DNA from: Aphrocallistes beatrix
Lineage: Eukaryota; Porifera; Hexactinellida; Sceptrulophora; Aphrocallistidae
NCBI GenBank assembly: GCA_963281255.1
Contig: OY725504.1
Coordinates: forward strand, 1,178,001 to 1,242,000
Length of the DNA: 64,000 nt
Direction: 5' to 3'
In this document: in pieces, positions 45,201 to 56,804 of the stretch
How the letters are laid out: each line of letters opens with the position of its first letter
How positions within the stretch are numbered: position 1 is the stretch's first letter
Position numbers and translations under genes: made by a program
Notes under the pieces: generated by a model
What the model was told of the DNA's origin: nothing
Databases searched by the model: none
What the model saw: the letters and a program-made list of their open reading frames with translations, nothing else

Positions 45201-46470
45201 CAGGGCCGGATTAAGGTTGCGCGGGGCCTGTGGCATATTTTTTACGCGGGGCCCATAGTACTGGTCCGGGCAAACCATGCTATTACTAAAAGATTGTATT
45301 GTGCCTAGCAGATGGCCGGACCAGGCGGATCGAGTGCTACGCCTATGATATATAATATAAGGTAATAACATTTTATAGTTTGAAAGTTACTAATCCCAAT
45401 CTTTAGAGTCATTTAAAAGTCATGCCTACGGGATTTCAGAAGAGAAAAATCTTATATATTAAAATGCTAGGATTTTTGTTTGTTTGTTTGTTTGTCCGAA
45501 TTGATTGAAGAATTGGCAAGTCATAGAGATACGAAAATTGGTATGTAAGTGTCAAATGATGAATCTACGATTAAGTTCGAAAATCTAAGCGAAATTTTCA
45601 CACCTCTGCAAAAAATGGAAAGCAATTTTTCACACCTTTACTATACAATACTATGTACGGCATTACTCTCACAATAGAAATCTATGTACACTATTGTAAA
45701 TCTATTGACACTATTGTAGGCTGTCATTGTTATTAATAGTTCAAAGCAATAACTTATATAAATGTCTCAATTATATTATAGAGTATGGCAGTAAAAAAGG
45801 TTATGTGTATTTCACACCTTTATATACATATTTTCACATGATTTGACGAATTTTGAAAATTATGCTAGAGACTAGCTCCCTACGGTTGACATGGGGTTTT
45901 TAGGGGTGTAAATTTTGAATATCATATTTTCAGATCGATATGATAATTTTTTTGTTTACATTTGTTTACAATAGATACATAAAGTAAACAAATTACAAAA
46001 ATAGGCTAGAGACTAGCTTCCAACGGTTGACATGGGGTTTTTAGGGATGTAGATTTCGAATATCATATTTTCAGATCGATATGAGTAATTATTGGTTAAC
46101 TTTTGTTTAAAATATTTATACATAAATAAAAAGAATTCCCAAATGGGTTAGATTGAGTAACTCTAGGTGCCCGCAGGGCGACTCGCGGACACGCAGTGTC
46201 CGTAAGCCGCGCAGCACAAGTAAGCGAAGCGCACTTGTCACGAATTAGTGACGACAAATCAATGTCACGAAGAAAGTTCATATTCTACGCTAAGCAGAGT
46301 GCGGCTGTTCAAGCGAGTCTAAGTCATACACGATCTTAACTGATTTTTTATGAGTTGGAGTCTAGAGAACGATCATTCACCAGTACAGTCGGAGATCATG
46401 AGGCACAAGTAAATGAAAGCGCGGGGCCCGTGGCATATGCCACTTCTGCCACGTGCTTAATCCGGCACTG
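45201..46470. mobile_element. hAT-type element carrying a HeliA copy
   Basis: CAGGGCCGGATTAAGGTTGC at the left, GCTTAATCCGGCACTG at the right; 8-bp duplication GTTCGACT / CTTCGACT. The empty site is seen in the duplicate near 50876 (GAGTTCGACTATATAC). It contains HeliA 45450-46237; about 480 bp of its own remains. No transposase. Confidence 0.9.
45450..46237 (+). mobile_element. Complete HeliA element, 788 bp
   Basis: TCTTATATATTAAAATGC after A; ends GCGCACTTG before T. Internal direct repeat of a block with CGGTTGACATGGGGTTTTTA at 45890 and 46025. Non-coding. Confidence 0.75.
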
Positions 46471-46527
46471 CTTCGACTATATACGTATATGCATATGTAT
46501 GTATGTTACCGTTAAAACGTCAAATCA

Positions 46528-47625
46528 TCCTTACTATTAAAACTCGATTAATGTTTGTTTGTTTGTTTGTGTATATATATACATATACATATATTTTGGC
46601 ATGTGGGAGTTTTTTGGCTATGGCTCCAGTAAGTTCTGAGCTCAGTGAGTGATATCGATTAACTAGTAGCTTGATTTTTGTGATATTTGAGGGTGGTTTT
46701 ATATCAGCTAATAATACATTTTAATAACCTAAAATCTACCGATTCCGAGATATTGGTGAAAACAGCTGGGACCATTAATAATTTCAAGTATGAAGGCTGG
46801 TCCCAACTGTTTTCACCAATATCTTGGAACCGGTAGATTTTAGGTTATTAAAATGTATTATTAGCTGATATAAAACCACCCTCAAATATCACAAAAATCA
46901 AGCTACTAATATATTTAAATGTCAGAAGTACGCTTTTTACAACTTCTGGCCTCAACCCGGACATATCCCATTATAAATTAGCACGAGGGGGAGGCTACCT
47001 TGCGCAACCATTAAGCCATCTCCAAATTGCATGAAAATTTTATGGTGAATACTTGGTGATCAAGGTAAACCATTTGAAGAGTGTGCATTATAAGATTCAA
47101 ACTTTGGAATTTTTTGGAGCACCCTAATATATATATATATGATATTATATACGTATATATATATATGTAACGAATTGATTGAAGAAACTGCCGGGCACAG
47201 AAAGCTGATTTTTGGCATGTGGGAGTCTTTTGGCTATGGCTCCACTAAGTTCTGAGCTCAGAGCAAAATGACGACTCATCATGGAATTATGACGTCATTG
47301 TCACATTTTTAAAAGTTAAGCAATACAGTTATTCGAGCCTAACTCAGCCATTATAGAAGATAGAAGGCTGAAATTTTAATAGAAACTGTCATCAAAAAAT
47401 GATGACTCATCACTTTGTGATGACGTCATCATTACTCATCAAAATTTTAAAAATTGATAAATTTGGTGATTTTTCGAGAGATATCGATTATCACAGTAGG
47501 ACATACGTATTTCGAGATGCTATCCACCTATAATTAATCAACGTGACTTCAGGCGCCCGCAGGGCGGCTCCGGCGAACACAAAGTGTCCGCCAGCCGCGC
47601 AGCGAAAGCAAGCGAAGCGTGCTTG
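46528..47625 (+). mobile_element. HeliB element with nested palindrome
   Basis: TCCTTACTATTAAAACTCG after AATCA, ending GCGTGCTTG before TTTATTAT. The duplicate copy reads AATCAGTTATTAT, so the insertion is precise except one substitution. The body is split by about 500 bp that include the palindrome 46674-46908. Confidence 0.8.
46674..46908. repeat. 235-bp palindrome inside HeliB
   Basis: TAGTAGCTTGATTTTTGTGA pairs with TCACAAAAATCAAGCTACTA; arms of about 105 bp with few mismatches and a loop near 46780. Probably a MITE. Confidence 0.8.
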
Positions 47626-47842
47626 TTTATTATAAAATACCTGAAAATTTCAGGTATTATATAATAACTGATTTGACGTTTTACTGTAACATAGACACAG
47701 CAACCTGATACACGCTGATGCATGTGTATAAACCATTTTTAATGTAGAATATACATCAAATGTGAATATCGAATGTTGAATACATGCTCTAGTGCTAAAT
47801 TTTATAGGGAATTTTGAAAAACGACCAAGTATCATATGAATT

Positions 47843-48653
47843 TTAAACAAATTCTAAAAATAGCATCAGTATCTGTTGCCAAACGGATCATGATTTGATT
47901 CCCTGTGGATCATGATCTGAATGATTTTTAGTGTGCTTCCTATATTATTATATTGGATCTATGATCCAATATAATAATATAGTTAGTTGCACAGTACTAA
48001 AATGAGTGCTGGTTTAGGGCCGGCCGGCCGTAAGTGGTGCATAGACCAGAGTTTAAAAGATATCGCCCTGAAATATTTTGTGAAGCTGCGGACATATATG
48101 TAGATGTGCACCTACTCATACGATTTTCAATATATGCTAAATCATCATCATTACGTAGCATTTTGTGATTTCATTCTTTTGCTTATTGCACAAAAACTAG
48201 AAGAGCTAGAAACTTGAGGTTGCTAACACTGGTGAAATATGAGACCCTCTAAACCCCATTTCATTCCTAGATCCATCGAACATAGGACCTCTGAGCAATT
48301 TGGGTTAAAAATTTGTCGCGTCATCATCGCCTAATTTTAATGATAAATGCCTATTAGAGGTCAAATTTTAATAGTTTGAGATAAACAATTGTTCAATAAA
48401 GTGTTCTTTATAGATGTCTGAACAAAATTATCTTAATTAATTATGCTTACGTCATCATGATGACACAGCAATAATGATGAATGGTTAATAGAAATAAAAT
48501 GATAAGAAATAGAAATAAACATATATTGTAGAAAGTGTTCAGAATAGATGACCCTACAAAATTATGCTAATTATTAATGCAGACGTCATCATGATGACAC
48601 AGCCAAAATTTACATCCACAATTTTAATCCTACAAACTTTAATTGATGTAAGA
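47843..48653. other. Intergenic with short hairpins, no gene seen
   Basis: 47939-47985 is a 20-bp inverted repeat (CTATATTATTATATTGGATC). A direct repeat with GACGTCATCATGATGACACAG-like sequence occurs at about 48448 and 48580. No coding signal. Confidence 0.45.
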
Positions 48654-48768
48654 AAAGCCCCTCACAGACGGGCTAGAAGTGTGCTTCCAAATTCCTTGAA
48701 TGACATGTATTGTGTCATCATCCAAGGAATGTGGAAGCACACTTATGGCCCGTCTCTGAGGGGCTTTT
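48654..48768. mobile_element. Hairpin MITE, 115 bp
   Basis: AAAGCCCCTCACAGACGGGC with its inverse GCCCGTCTCTGAGGGGCTTT; arms of about 45 bp. A fragment of the same family lies near 5785. Confidence 0.65.
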
Positions 48769-48818
48769 TTGTTATGAATATATAAGTCGATAAATAACAT
48801 AATAGTATAGGAGAAATT

Positions 48819-48939
48819 CAGGGTTGCCGTGGGAATAGAATTTCAATACCCATTCCCACAGGATTTCTGTGAGAATACCCACAGAAACCCATATGAAACC
48901 CCAAGGAATACACACATATTCCCATTCCCACGGCAACTC
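48819..48939. mobile_element. MITE with CAGGGTTGCCGTGGGAAT end
   Basis: CAGGGTTGCCGTGGGAATAG and ATTCCCACGGCAACTC; flanks GAGAAATT / GAGAATAT only roughly alike. Same family as 22926-23059. Confidence 0.55.
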
Positions 48940-49014
48940 GGAGAATATTCAAGAGTTTCGGGCTCCTAAATCAAGCTTAAATAATATCATAAGCCTGAAT
49001 GATGTCATCCTTCT

Positions 49015-49345
49015 TTCAAAAGGAAGAATGTGCACTCCCTCACTGACAAGATCAAGGGAAAGAGACTGGTTAAGAGGAAGGGTCTGCTAAAGCGGCACGA
49101 TGCTCATGGGGCAAACAACATTCCCTTTTCTGACGAGACATTAGTAGAAGAAGCTAGCAATGCTCAAATTGACAGAACAATATCAGCTAATGCTCATGCA
49201 ATCCCATAAGATTTGCATTACGTTGGGTGAGTTCAGAAACCGCTCTCTGTCATGGTTTGGGCTGGGGTTTAGGGAATTGGTCGAATAACCTGCCTGGTTT
49301 TTAATTCCAACAGTAGTAAAATCAATTCCATTTCGAATCAAAAAC
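49015..49345 (+). pseudogene. Relic of a DD37D-type transposase
   Basis: Across several frames and stops, parts parallel the intact transposase at 9688: FSDETLVEEASNAQIDRTI (first catalytic Asp region), SVMVWAGV, GRITCLVF and NSSKINS. Too decayed for a reading frame and without TIRs in view. Confidence 0.55.
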
Positions 49346-49369
49346 CGCTTGCGATAGTGATATCGTTTT

Positions 49370-49542
49370 TAACAGTAAGAAAGACATATTTAGAGAGTTA
49401 TCTCCTTTATAATCAATCAATGTGAGCCCAGGCGTCCAAAGGGCGCCTCCGGCGGACACAAAGTGGCCGCCAGCCGCGGAGCGCAAGCAAGCGAAGCGCG
49501 CTTGTAATCAAATAAACATTAATCGAGTTTTAATAGTAAGGA
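49370..49542 (+). mobile_element. HeliB 3' part plus reversed HeliB 5' end
   Basis: Forward 3' body and GC-rich terminus ending CGCGCTTG at 49504, an AT-rich spacer, then reversed 5' end CGAGTTTTAATAGTAAGGA ending 49542. Same arrangement as 13661-13848. Confidence 0.6.
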
Positions 49543-49549
49543 TATATAG

Positions 49550-49915
49550 TATCGAATTGGTTGAAGAAACTGCCAGGCACAGAAAGCTGATTTTTGGCAT
49601 GTAGGAGTATTTTGGCTATGGCTCCACTATGTTCTGACCTCAGACAAAATGTCGACTTATCATGGGACTATGACGTCATAGTCACATTTTTTATAATTAG
49701 AAATTTCAGTTTTTCTCAGTCATTTTAGGTGATAGAAGCCTGAAATCTTAATAGACTTTGTATATTAATATACTTCACATGTGATACAACTATCTTTTAA
49801 AAATGATGACTCATCAATCGGTTATGACGTCATCATTACGCATCAAAAATTGACAAATTTTTATGATTTTTCGACTGATATCGATTATAACAGTAAAACT
49901 GATGTATTTAGAGGC
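49550..49915 (+). mobile_element. HeliB body, truncated
   Basis: GAATTGGTTGAAGAAACTGC through TATCGATTATAACAGTAAAA, lacking both ends. Next to the previous copy. Confidence 0.55.
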
Positions 49916-50040
49916 ACCCATTCAAGGAGGTTCATTTACCATCAGGCTAAGTAGGGCTACTACTAGGCTATAGCTAGGGTTGCATCTGCCAACCATTCAG
50001 GAGGAGAGATCCTCCTCTGAACATAGGTTCGAGGAAGGCG

Positions 50041-51205
50041 CTTGAATGCATATTTAGTGAATTAGAACTATAAATGCTCTTTTCTAACAATATACTAAGT
50101 ATTATTTTAGCACATTCAAATGTGTCATACTCAATATATTAAAATGGCAATCCACGATATAAAATGCATTATATTATCCTTGGAAACTGATTTGAAAGAC
50201 TTTGAACGTGGTTCGGCCCGGCCCACTTATATTGTCTGCCGTAAGGGTCACTCAATTGTAAATTATCCCTACCTGTTCGGGTAATCACACACTTCTTAAC
50301 GTTAATTAAGAATTGCTATACTAAATTGCTTATTTTCGTTTAAAGTTAAAGCATGTTTTGTATATTTAGATCTATTTCTAAGCAGAAAATTGAGTCGTCT
50401 CGAGGCTCTAAATTATTCCTTTCAACAGCGTATGTATTGAATAATAGTTCCTTCGAATTTTTCAAACTTATTTTCTCATCCATTCAACTATAAATATAAC
50501 TTTTCTACAGGATTGAATCATGAGTAGACTTTTACAAAATAGAACTATTGCGTTACTAAAATAATGCATTTAATTGCTTCATGGATATTTATAGTATCTT
50601 CGTTTCAATTAATTTTCTGGTTCCATCGAACTAATCGATTTATAGTTATGTTATTGCATAATTTTCAGAAATGACGTTGATAGAGAAAATTTAAATAAAC
50701 ATTCCACTAAAATATAATCACAACACCACAGCAAAAATTGTCAATAAATTCTTCAATATCTCCGTTTTCACATTTATCACCTGAGCAAAATCATTCCTGT
50801 AATTTTACATGCATTCTCATACTTAAAGTTAATCTCAGTCTATTATGTGAGCCCAGGATTTGTGTAGACAAGTTCGAGTTCGACTATATACGTATATGCA
50901 TATGTATGTATGTTACCGTTAAAACGTCAAATCAGTTATTATTAAATACCTGAAAATTTCAGGTATTATATAATAACTGATTTGACGTTTTTAACTGTAA
51001 CAAAGACACAACAACCTGATACACGCTGATGCTACCTGATGTATGTATATAAACCATTTTGAATGTAGAATATACATCAAATGTGAATATCAATGTTGAA
51101 TATCCAACTAACTCCACAAAAGTATATCAAAGCTGAATATCTTATCAATGCTCTAGTGCTAAATTCTATGGGAATTTTGAAAAATTACCAAGTATCAGAT
51201 GAATC
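50041..51205 (+). repeat. Segmental duplication, empty copy
   Basis: About 1.16 kb matching 44356-47842 without the hAT and HeliB insertions. Contains a palindrome AACGTCAAATCAGTTATTAT ... ATAATAACTGATTTGACGTT at 50925-50993, which in the other copy is split by HeliB. A block of about 46 bp near 51105-51150 is extra here. Confidence 0.85.
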
Positions 51206-51578
51206 AGCGGAAGGTGGAGTGCACTTGTTCCCACAATCTCCCCTGATATCCTGAATTTTTGCTGAAATAAATTTAGGTTAAATTTATATCAGAAAGTGGC
51301 CTTAAAAAGTAGCCTCACGCAAAATAATAATTCACTTGGTGTTCAAATATTCCACTTTTCTATTTACTGAGAAATTTGTAATTAATTTCAATGTATAATA
51401 ATCCATTATTTTCGTAAGCAATTTTTTCGAAAGGTTTGAACGCGCTCATTTATTTTAGGAGCGTGCTCCTAATTTGCTAATTAATAAACTCAATCATCTC
51501 AACAAGATAATGGTTTCCGCAAGAATTCTAAATATATCCTTACTATTATAACTCGATTAATGTGTATGTATATATACT

Positions 51579-51608
<30 letters not shown>
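51206..51608. other. Intergenic, no gene seen
   Basis: AT-rich. A HeliB 5' end (TCCTTACTATTATAACTCG) lies at about 51537, followed by a TA repeat. Confidence 0.4.
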
Positions 51609-51613
<5 letters not shown>

Positions 51614-51933
51614 TCGACTCTCGTTAATACGAACACGGATAATACGAACAGATGTGTGCCTACGAACACTTTGAATATGGTACGTTGTATGTACGTAGAT
51701 AGATACTAGACAGATATTTCTCAATGAAAATACAGTCGAATCTCGTTAATACAACATAGATAATGAGTTCTCTATTTGACAAGTACAATTTCATATTCTC
51801 ACGTAGTTATCACTATGTTTATTAAGTATTTTGGACAAATGTGGTTATGTACGTACTTCGGTTAATACGTACTCCGGATAAGGAGTACAAATCTCCACGG
51901 TCCCTTGGTGTACGTGTTAACGAGAGTCGACTG
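51609..51933. mobile_element. Pogo-like MITE, CAGTCGACTCTCG ends
   Basis: CAGTCGACTCTCGTTAATAC and inverted CGAGAGTCGACTG; TA on both sides. A second copy of the left end (CAGTCGAATCTCGTTAATAC) lies inside at 51733, suggesting a nested or rearranged copy. Confidence 0.8.
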
Positions 51934-51962
51934 TATATATATATATCATATATATATATATA

Positions 51963-54875
51963 CAGGGGCGTCGGAAGCGGGGGGGATGGGGGTGATTCAT
52001 CCCCCCCATAATTTAAACGAGGGGGGAATATCCCCCCCACGCGTAATCGCGATTTGATAGTAATAAATTTCAAATTTCTTAGCTTGAATAGGAAACCTCA
52101 TACACCAGTCTGCAATTTGAAAACTGGTTTGAAGCCTGATACTTTAAATCATAGAATATGTTGATGATTGAAACCTTGTTATGTGTGTATACATAACTGA
52201 TAACTTATAAAATTGTTTTCCATTTGTTTCATATCTGCTGTGATGAAAAAGTACACTATTACTGAGACATTAGTAATGATTCAACTTAATATAAATTAAC
52301 TCAGATTACGATTTTATCATTGATTTGTTGTTTCTGTGCTTAATTAATTTCGACGATTTCTAAAAACTACAATAAAGAAACATGACCTGTCCATCTGGTA
52401 GTAATAATCGTAAGAGACATCGACAAATATCGCTTGTAGAGATGTGCAAAATACCGAAGGCCAGTCAATCTCAAGGTGGATTCACTAATAATACGGATCA
52501 AGAGGCCCATCTTGGTTTCGAAGAATCAATAGAACCATATGTCGAATCTGTGGAGTTAGATGAGCATGAAATCGTGATTGGTGAAGCTGACTTAGTGAAT
52601 TCATTAAGTCTCACAGAACGCTATGTCCCTCTAGACTGCAATCGTTTACCCTTCAGAACCTTTGGGAAAAATCATCTGATCAATTTAAAGCCCCAAAAAC
52701 ATTGGTTCGAAACTTTTGATTTCTTGCACTATGTACAGGAACGCGACATCGTGATATGTTACCCATGTTCCAAAACACTACAAGAACGAAAATTCCCTAA
52801 TAATCTAAAAATTGAACCTTCATTTACTGATAGCAATATTGGATTTTGCAATTGGAAAAAAGCGATAGAAAAGTTTCATGACCACAAGAAATCACGGCAA
52901 CACAAGGTTGCAGTAGAAGTACAGCTGTATGTCACGAAGCAAGGTACTATCTCTACTCAGTTGGATGCAGCCATGCTGAATTCGCAAGAACAGTGGCGGA
53001 GCTTCCTAGTTGGAGTAATAACTAGTCTGAAATTTCTGGGTGAGTGTGCGTTGCCAGTTCGAGGCCATGATACAGACTCCGGTCTACTAATTAAGCTGAT
53101 GAAACTGCGCTCAACTGATAGCACTAGTTTTTCCAAATGTCTTTCTTCTACCCGTTTGGAATACATGTCACCTGATATTCAAAATGAGATTATCCAGCTA
53201 TTAGCTCATGGTGTTCAACGACGAATTTCTGAAGAATTAAGAAATTTCAAGTACTTTATGATTTGTGCTGATGGAACAACAGATATTACAGGACAGGAAC
53301 AGTTGTCAGTGATTCTTAGAAGCGTGGCTCCAGATTTCACTGTAAACGAATACTTTCTGGGTTTAGTCACAATGGTTTCAACTACTGGAGAGAAGATTGC
53401 AGATACCATTAAAGATGTACTTCTAAGGCTTAATATTGATATTTCATACTGTCGCGGTCAAATATATGATGGAGCAGCGAATATGATAGGAATTCATAAA
53501 GGCGTGAGAGCAGAAATCCAGAAAATTGTTCCAGAAGCTGTTTTTGTGTATTGCAAAAACCACGGTCTAAATTTAGATCTGCAACATACTATCGAAAGCA
53601 GTCGTTGGAGTTGTGATTTGATGCAATTTTTGAATTCTCAATCGAATTTTATACGTGACAGCCGTAAAAGATTTGATTTGGTGAAGAAATTGCACAGTGA
53701 GCTTCATCCAGATGACGAACTAAACTCTGCTGTTCGACGACCAGCATGTCCAACTCGTTGGGTACTTCGTGGTAAACTTTTATCAGCAACCCGAAACGAA
53801 TATGATGTCCTGCTTCAAGTGATGCATGACTTAGCTGAGACTGCAGATGCCAAAACTGCAGCTACTGCTCGTGGTTTCGAGCTTAGGCTTTATCAGTTTG
53901 AGACTCTACTTTCAATTAACTTGCTTCTTCCAATATTCAAACGAGTAGAAATGCTATCTGGGCACTACAATCCAAAGAAGCCACAATCTTTGGAGCTATA
54001 GAAGCAGCTAATTATGTCATTGATGAGCTGTCTGATATGAGAATGAACGACACTGATTTCAACGAGATTTACAAAAATTGCTTGAAAATCTCTGAAGAAT
54101 TAGATATTCATCCTCCAAAAGAAAACCGTATCCGCAAAAAGAATCCAATAATAGAATACGACATTAATCTAACAAGTTATACTCCAGCCTTACAGTTATC
54201 CCCCTATGAACATTGGAGAGCAAAGTTTATAGAGTTCTTAGATGTGTTGGTTGAAAAATTGAAACATACCTTCGATAAAACTAACTTGGGTATGATAGGT
54301 AATATTGAACAGCTTTTCCTGTCAGTGATAAATACAGAAGGTAATAAAGATAGCTTGATATCATCTGTGTACACCTTTTACAAGAATGACTTATCTTCAG
54401 TCGAAGATTTGCAATTCGAACTTCAGATGTTAAAGCGATTAGTAAAGTCAGAAAAGTCACCGGTGACGTCGATTACATGCTTTATTTCAATGTACAAGTC
54501 ATTGACTAAAGAGGTGAGAGATATGCTACCTAATATTACACGGCTAGTGACAATTCTATTGGTAGTTGGAGTCTCTGGAGCGAGTGCCGAACGAAGCTTT
54601 AGTGTACTTCGTCGGCTTAAAACATGGCTCAGATCGACAATGACACAAGCAAGAATGACCCAACTCTCCATTCTCGCAATCGAGAGGGAAAAATCTGGGG
54701 AAACAGAGTGTCTGAAAATAGCAAGAGCGTTCATAAGTAATGAACGCCGCGAAAGGAAGTTTGGCAAATTCCCTAGCTCTTAAATACAAAATTCTGAATG
54801 AATAATTAAAGTTAATGAATCTCATAATGTTATTATTCTTTAATCCCCCCCATGACATACGAGCTTCCGACGCCC

Positions 54876-54878
<3 letters not shown>
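51963..54878 (+). mobile_element. hAT transposon, 2.9 kb, nearly intact
   Basis: TIR CAGGGGCGTCGGAAGC and its exact inverse GCTTCCGACGCCCCTG, followed inward by a C7 tract at each end. It sits in a TA repeat, so the 8-bp duplication TATATATA is consistent but not diagnostic. Contains one long transposase gene with a single frame break. Confidence 0.95.
52382..54783 (+). pseudogene. hAT transposase (ZMYM1-like/DUF4371), one frameshift
   Basis: Frame 1 covers 52382-54001 and the continuation is in another frame through 54783, together about 790 residues without introns. N-terminus: TTF-type zinc finger (CYPCSKTLQERKF then HDHKKSRQH, residues about 125-175). Centre: DUF4371/RNase-H fold with CADGTTDITGQEQL and QIYDGAANM, which supply the catalytic Asp residues. 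C-terminus: hAT dimerisation domain with SGASAERSFSVLRRLKTWLR, whose Glu completes the triad. The break lies at about 53957-53965, where the frames read LSGHYNPKK and WALQSKEATIFG; the family pattern fits loss of one base in a G run. It could also be a sequencing error. Confidence 0.85.
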
Positions 54879-54917
<39 letters not shown>

Positions 54918-54919
<2 letters not shown>

Positions 54920-55398
54920 TAATCGGACACTTCGTATACGGACATTTCGTATATGGACATTTCGTATACGGATATTTCGTATAATGCTGCCAAAAGAGCG
55001 GAAATGTAGGCATTTTGTGTAAGAAACGTTGTAAGAGCAAAGTGAAAGTGAGCATTTTCAGTTGTGAACACTGTGAAATGGGCAGTGAATTTGGGCATTT
55101 TGTCTGGCGTGTGGGGGGTCGAGTGACATTTTGAGAAAGTAATGCTGCCAAAAGAGCGGAAATGTAGGCATTTTGTGTAAGAAACGTTGTAAGAGCAAAG
55201 TGAAAGTGAGCATTTTCAGTTGTGAACACTGTGAAATGGGCAGTGAATTTGGGCATTTTGTCTGGCGTGTGGGGGGGTCGAGTGACATTCGATTCTATTT
55301 AGACTAATTGTCCACTGTACGAAATTTCCGTATACGAAATGTCCATTATACGAAATGTCCATTATACGAAATGTCCGTATACGAAATGTCCGCCAATC
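54918..55398. mobile_element. Foldback-like element, CGGACATTTCGTATA repeat ends
   Basis: Left end: four direct copies of CGGACATTTCGTATA; right end: about five inverted copies (TATACGAAATGTCCG). Between them a block of about 150 bp (TGCTGCCAAAAGAGCGGAAA ... GGGTCGAGTGACATT) is present twice in tandem, nearly identical. AT repeats flank both sides. Confidence 0.8.
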
Positions 55399-55411
55399 AT
55401 ATATATATATA

Positions 55412-55820
55412 CAGTGGAACCTGTATATAACGGCCACCCAAGGGACTGGACAAAATTGGCCGTTATACACAGGTGACCGTTATATACAGGTGATTGTCTT
55501 AATCCTATCTAGAATGAAGCATAGTTACTACATGTACTAGTTCCAATACTTGATACTTGAACTTGTTTATCGTTCGTAACAAGTCCTGTAATAAACACAT
55601 AAAAAGGTGAAAAGGTGATGGCCGTTATAGACAGGTAATGGCCGTTATACACAGTTTAAAGGTCAGTAAGGAACTACAAAAGGGTGGCCGCTGGCCGCAT
55701 TGAGCAGGTGACCGCTATACACAGGTTCAATATTATGGAATTTCGGACGGGACTGTTCATTGGTGACCGCTATAGACAGGTGACCGTTATATAGAGTGGC
55801 CGTTATAGCAGGTTCGACTG
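55412..55820. mobile_element. Pogo-like MITE, CAGTGGAACCTG ends
   Basis: CAGTGGAACCTGTATATAAC and inverted right end CAGGTTCGACTG; TA both sides. Internal direct repeats GGCCGTTATACACAGGT, about seven in varied form. Confidence 0.75.
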
Positions 55821-55837
55821 TATATATATATATATGT

Positions 55838-56225
55838 CACGAATTGATTGAAGAAACTGCCAGGCACAGAAAGCTGATTTTTGGCATGTGGGAGTCTTTT
55901 GGCTATGGCTCCACTAAGTTCTGACCTCAGACGAAAATGTACACTCATCATGGAATTTTGACGTCATTGTCACCTTTTTTATAATTAGAAATTTCAGTTT
56001 TTCGACTATAACTCAGCCATTTTAGGTGATAGAAGACTGAAATTTTAATAGAATGTACGTATATATTAATATATCACAAATATGACACAACTATCATAAA
56101 GATGACTCATCACTCTGTTATGACGTCATCATTACGCATCAAGATTTGATAAATTTGGTGATTTTCCGTGCGATGTCGATTATAACAGTAGGACAGACAT
56201 ATTTAGAGATGTTATCTCCCATATA
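55838..56225 (+). mobile_element. HeliB body, truncated at both ends
   Basis: GAATTGATTGAAGAAACTGC to TATTTAGAGATGTTATCTCC, in the same order as complete HeliB copies. Lies about 580 bp upstream of the Suppressor of fused gene. Confidence 0.6.
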
Positions 56226-56748
56226 ATTGTGTTTAGATATGCCTTTTTTGTCCAAATTATTGTTTTTGATTTATCTATAAAATTAATAATACCATCACGA
56301 TGTAACCCGTCACCTGTAATAAACTGTCCTGGGGACAACCAACGACGAAGTAACTTGTCCCCCAGACAGTTTTAGGGTGACCAGATGGCACTCTTTGCTC
56401 TGGACAGTTCTTTGAGCAATGTCTTTTTTTATACGTGTCCAACAGACTTAAATTATTTGCGAATTTTAGCCAATTTATATGATGTCCAGTTTGTTTGTTT
56501 TTCAGGAAAAGATGTAAATCCAGGTTTTTGTTAAATTCTTCTGTCCACCCTAAGTTTCTCCAAAGTAAGATGTCCTCTTCTCAAGTAGTTTGTCCCCAGT
56601 GTGGGGACTACCTACTTTTCGAAGAATCATACGATCAGACGAAGTACTGAATACAATCTAGATGTGTAATACACGTAGCTGCACCAAGAAGCCTTGTTTG
56701 TATCATTGCGGTATGCATGATGTCACAGGACTTAGCAAGATCTACTTG

Positions 56749-56763
56749 TATAAATTGACTCAG
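56749..56763 (+). promoter_or_regulatory. TATA box and AP-1-like site of the SUFU gene
   Basis: TATAAATT at 56749-56756, about 49 bp before the ATG, followed directly by TGACTCA (AP-1-like) at 56757-56763. Confidence 0.5.
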
Positions 56764-56804
56764 AAACTCCCTTTTTCAAAAATCATCTTTCGCTTCTTCC
56801 AAAA

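Larger units (their letters stand above)
44356..47842 (+). repeat. Segmental duplication, occupied copy
   Basis: Aligns with 50041-51205 when two insertions are removed: the hAT element 45201-46470 and the HeliB element 46528-47625. Both borders (CTTGAATGCATATT and TTGAAAAA..ACCAAGTATCA) are shared. No gene recognised in the duplicated sequence itself. Confidence 0.85.

Noticed and set aside
54556..55470. Overlapping minus-strand ORFs of 84-180 codons
   Set aside because: They read through the TA repeat and the duplicated ~150-bp block of the foldback element; the repeated protein segments simply reflect that tandem DNA.
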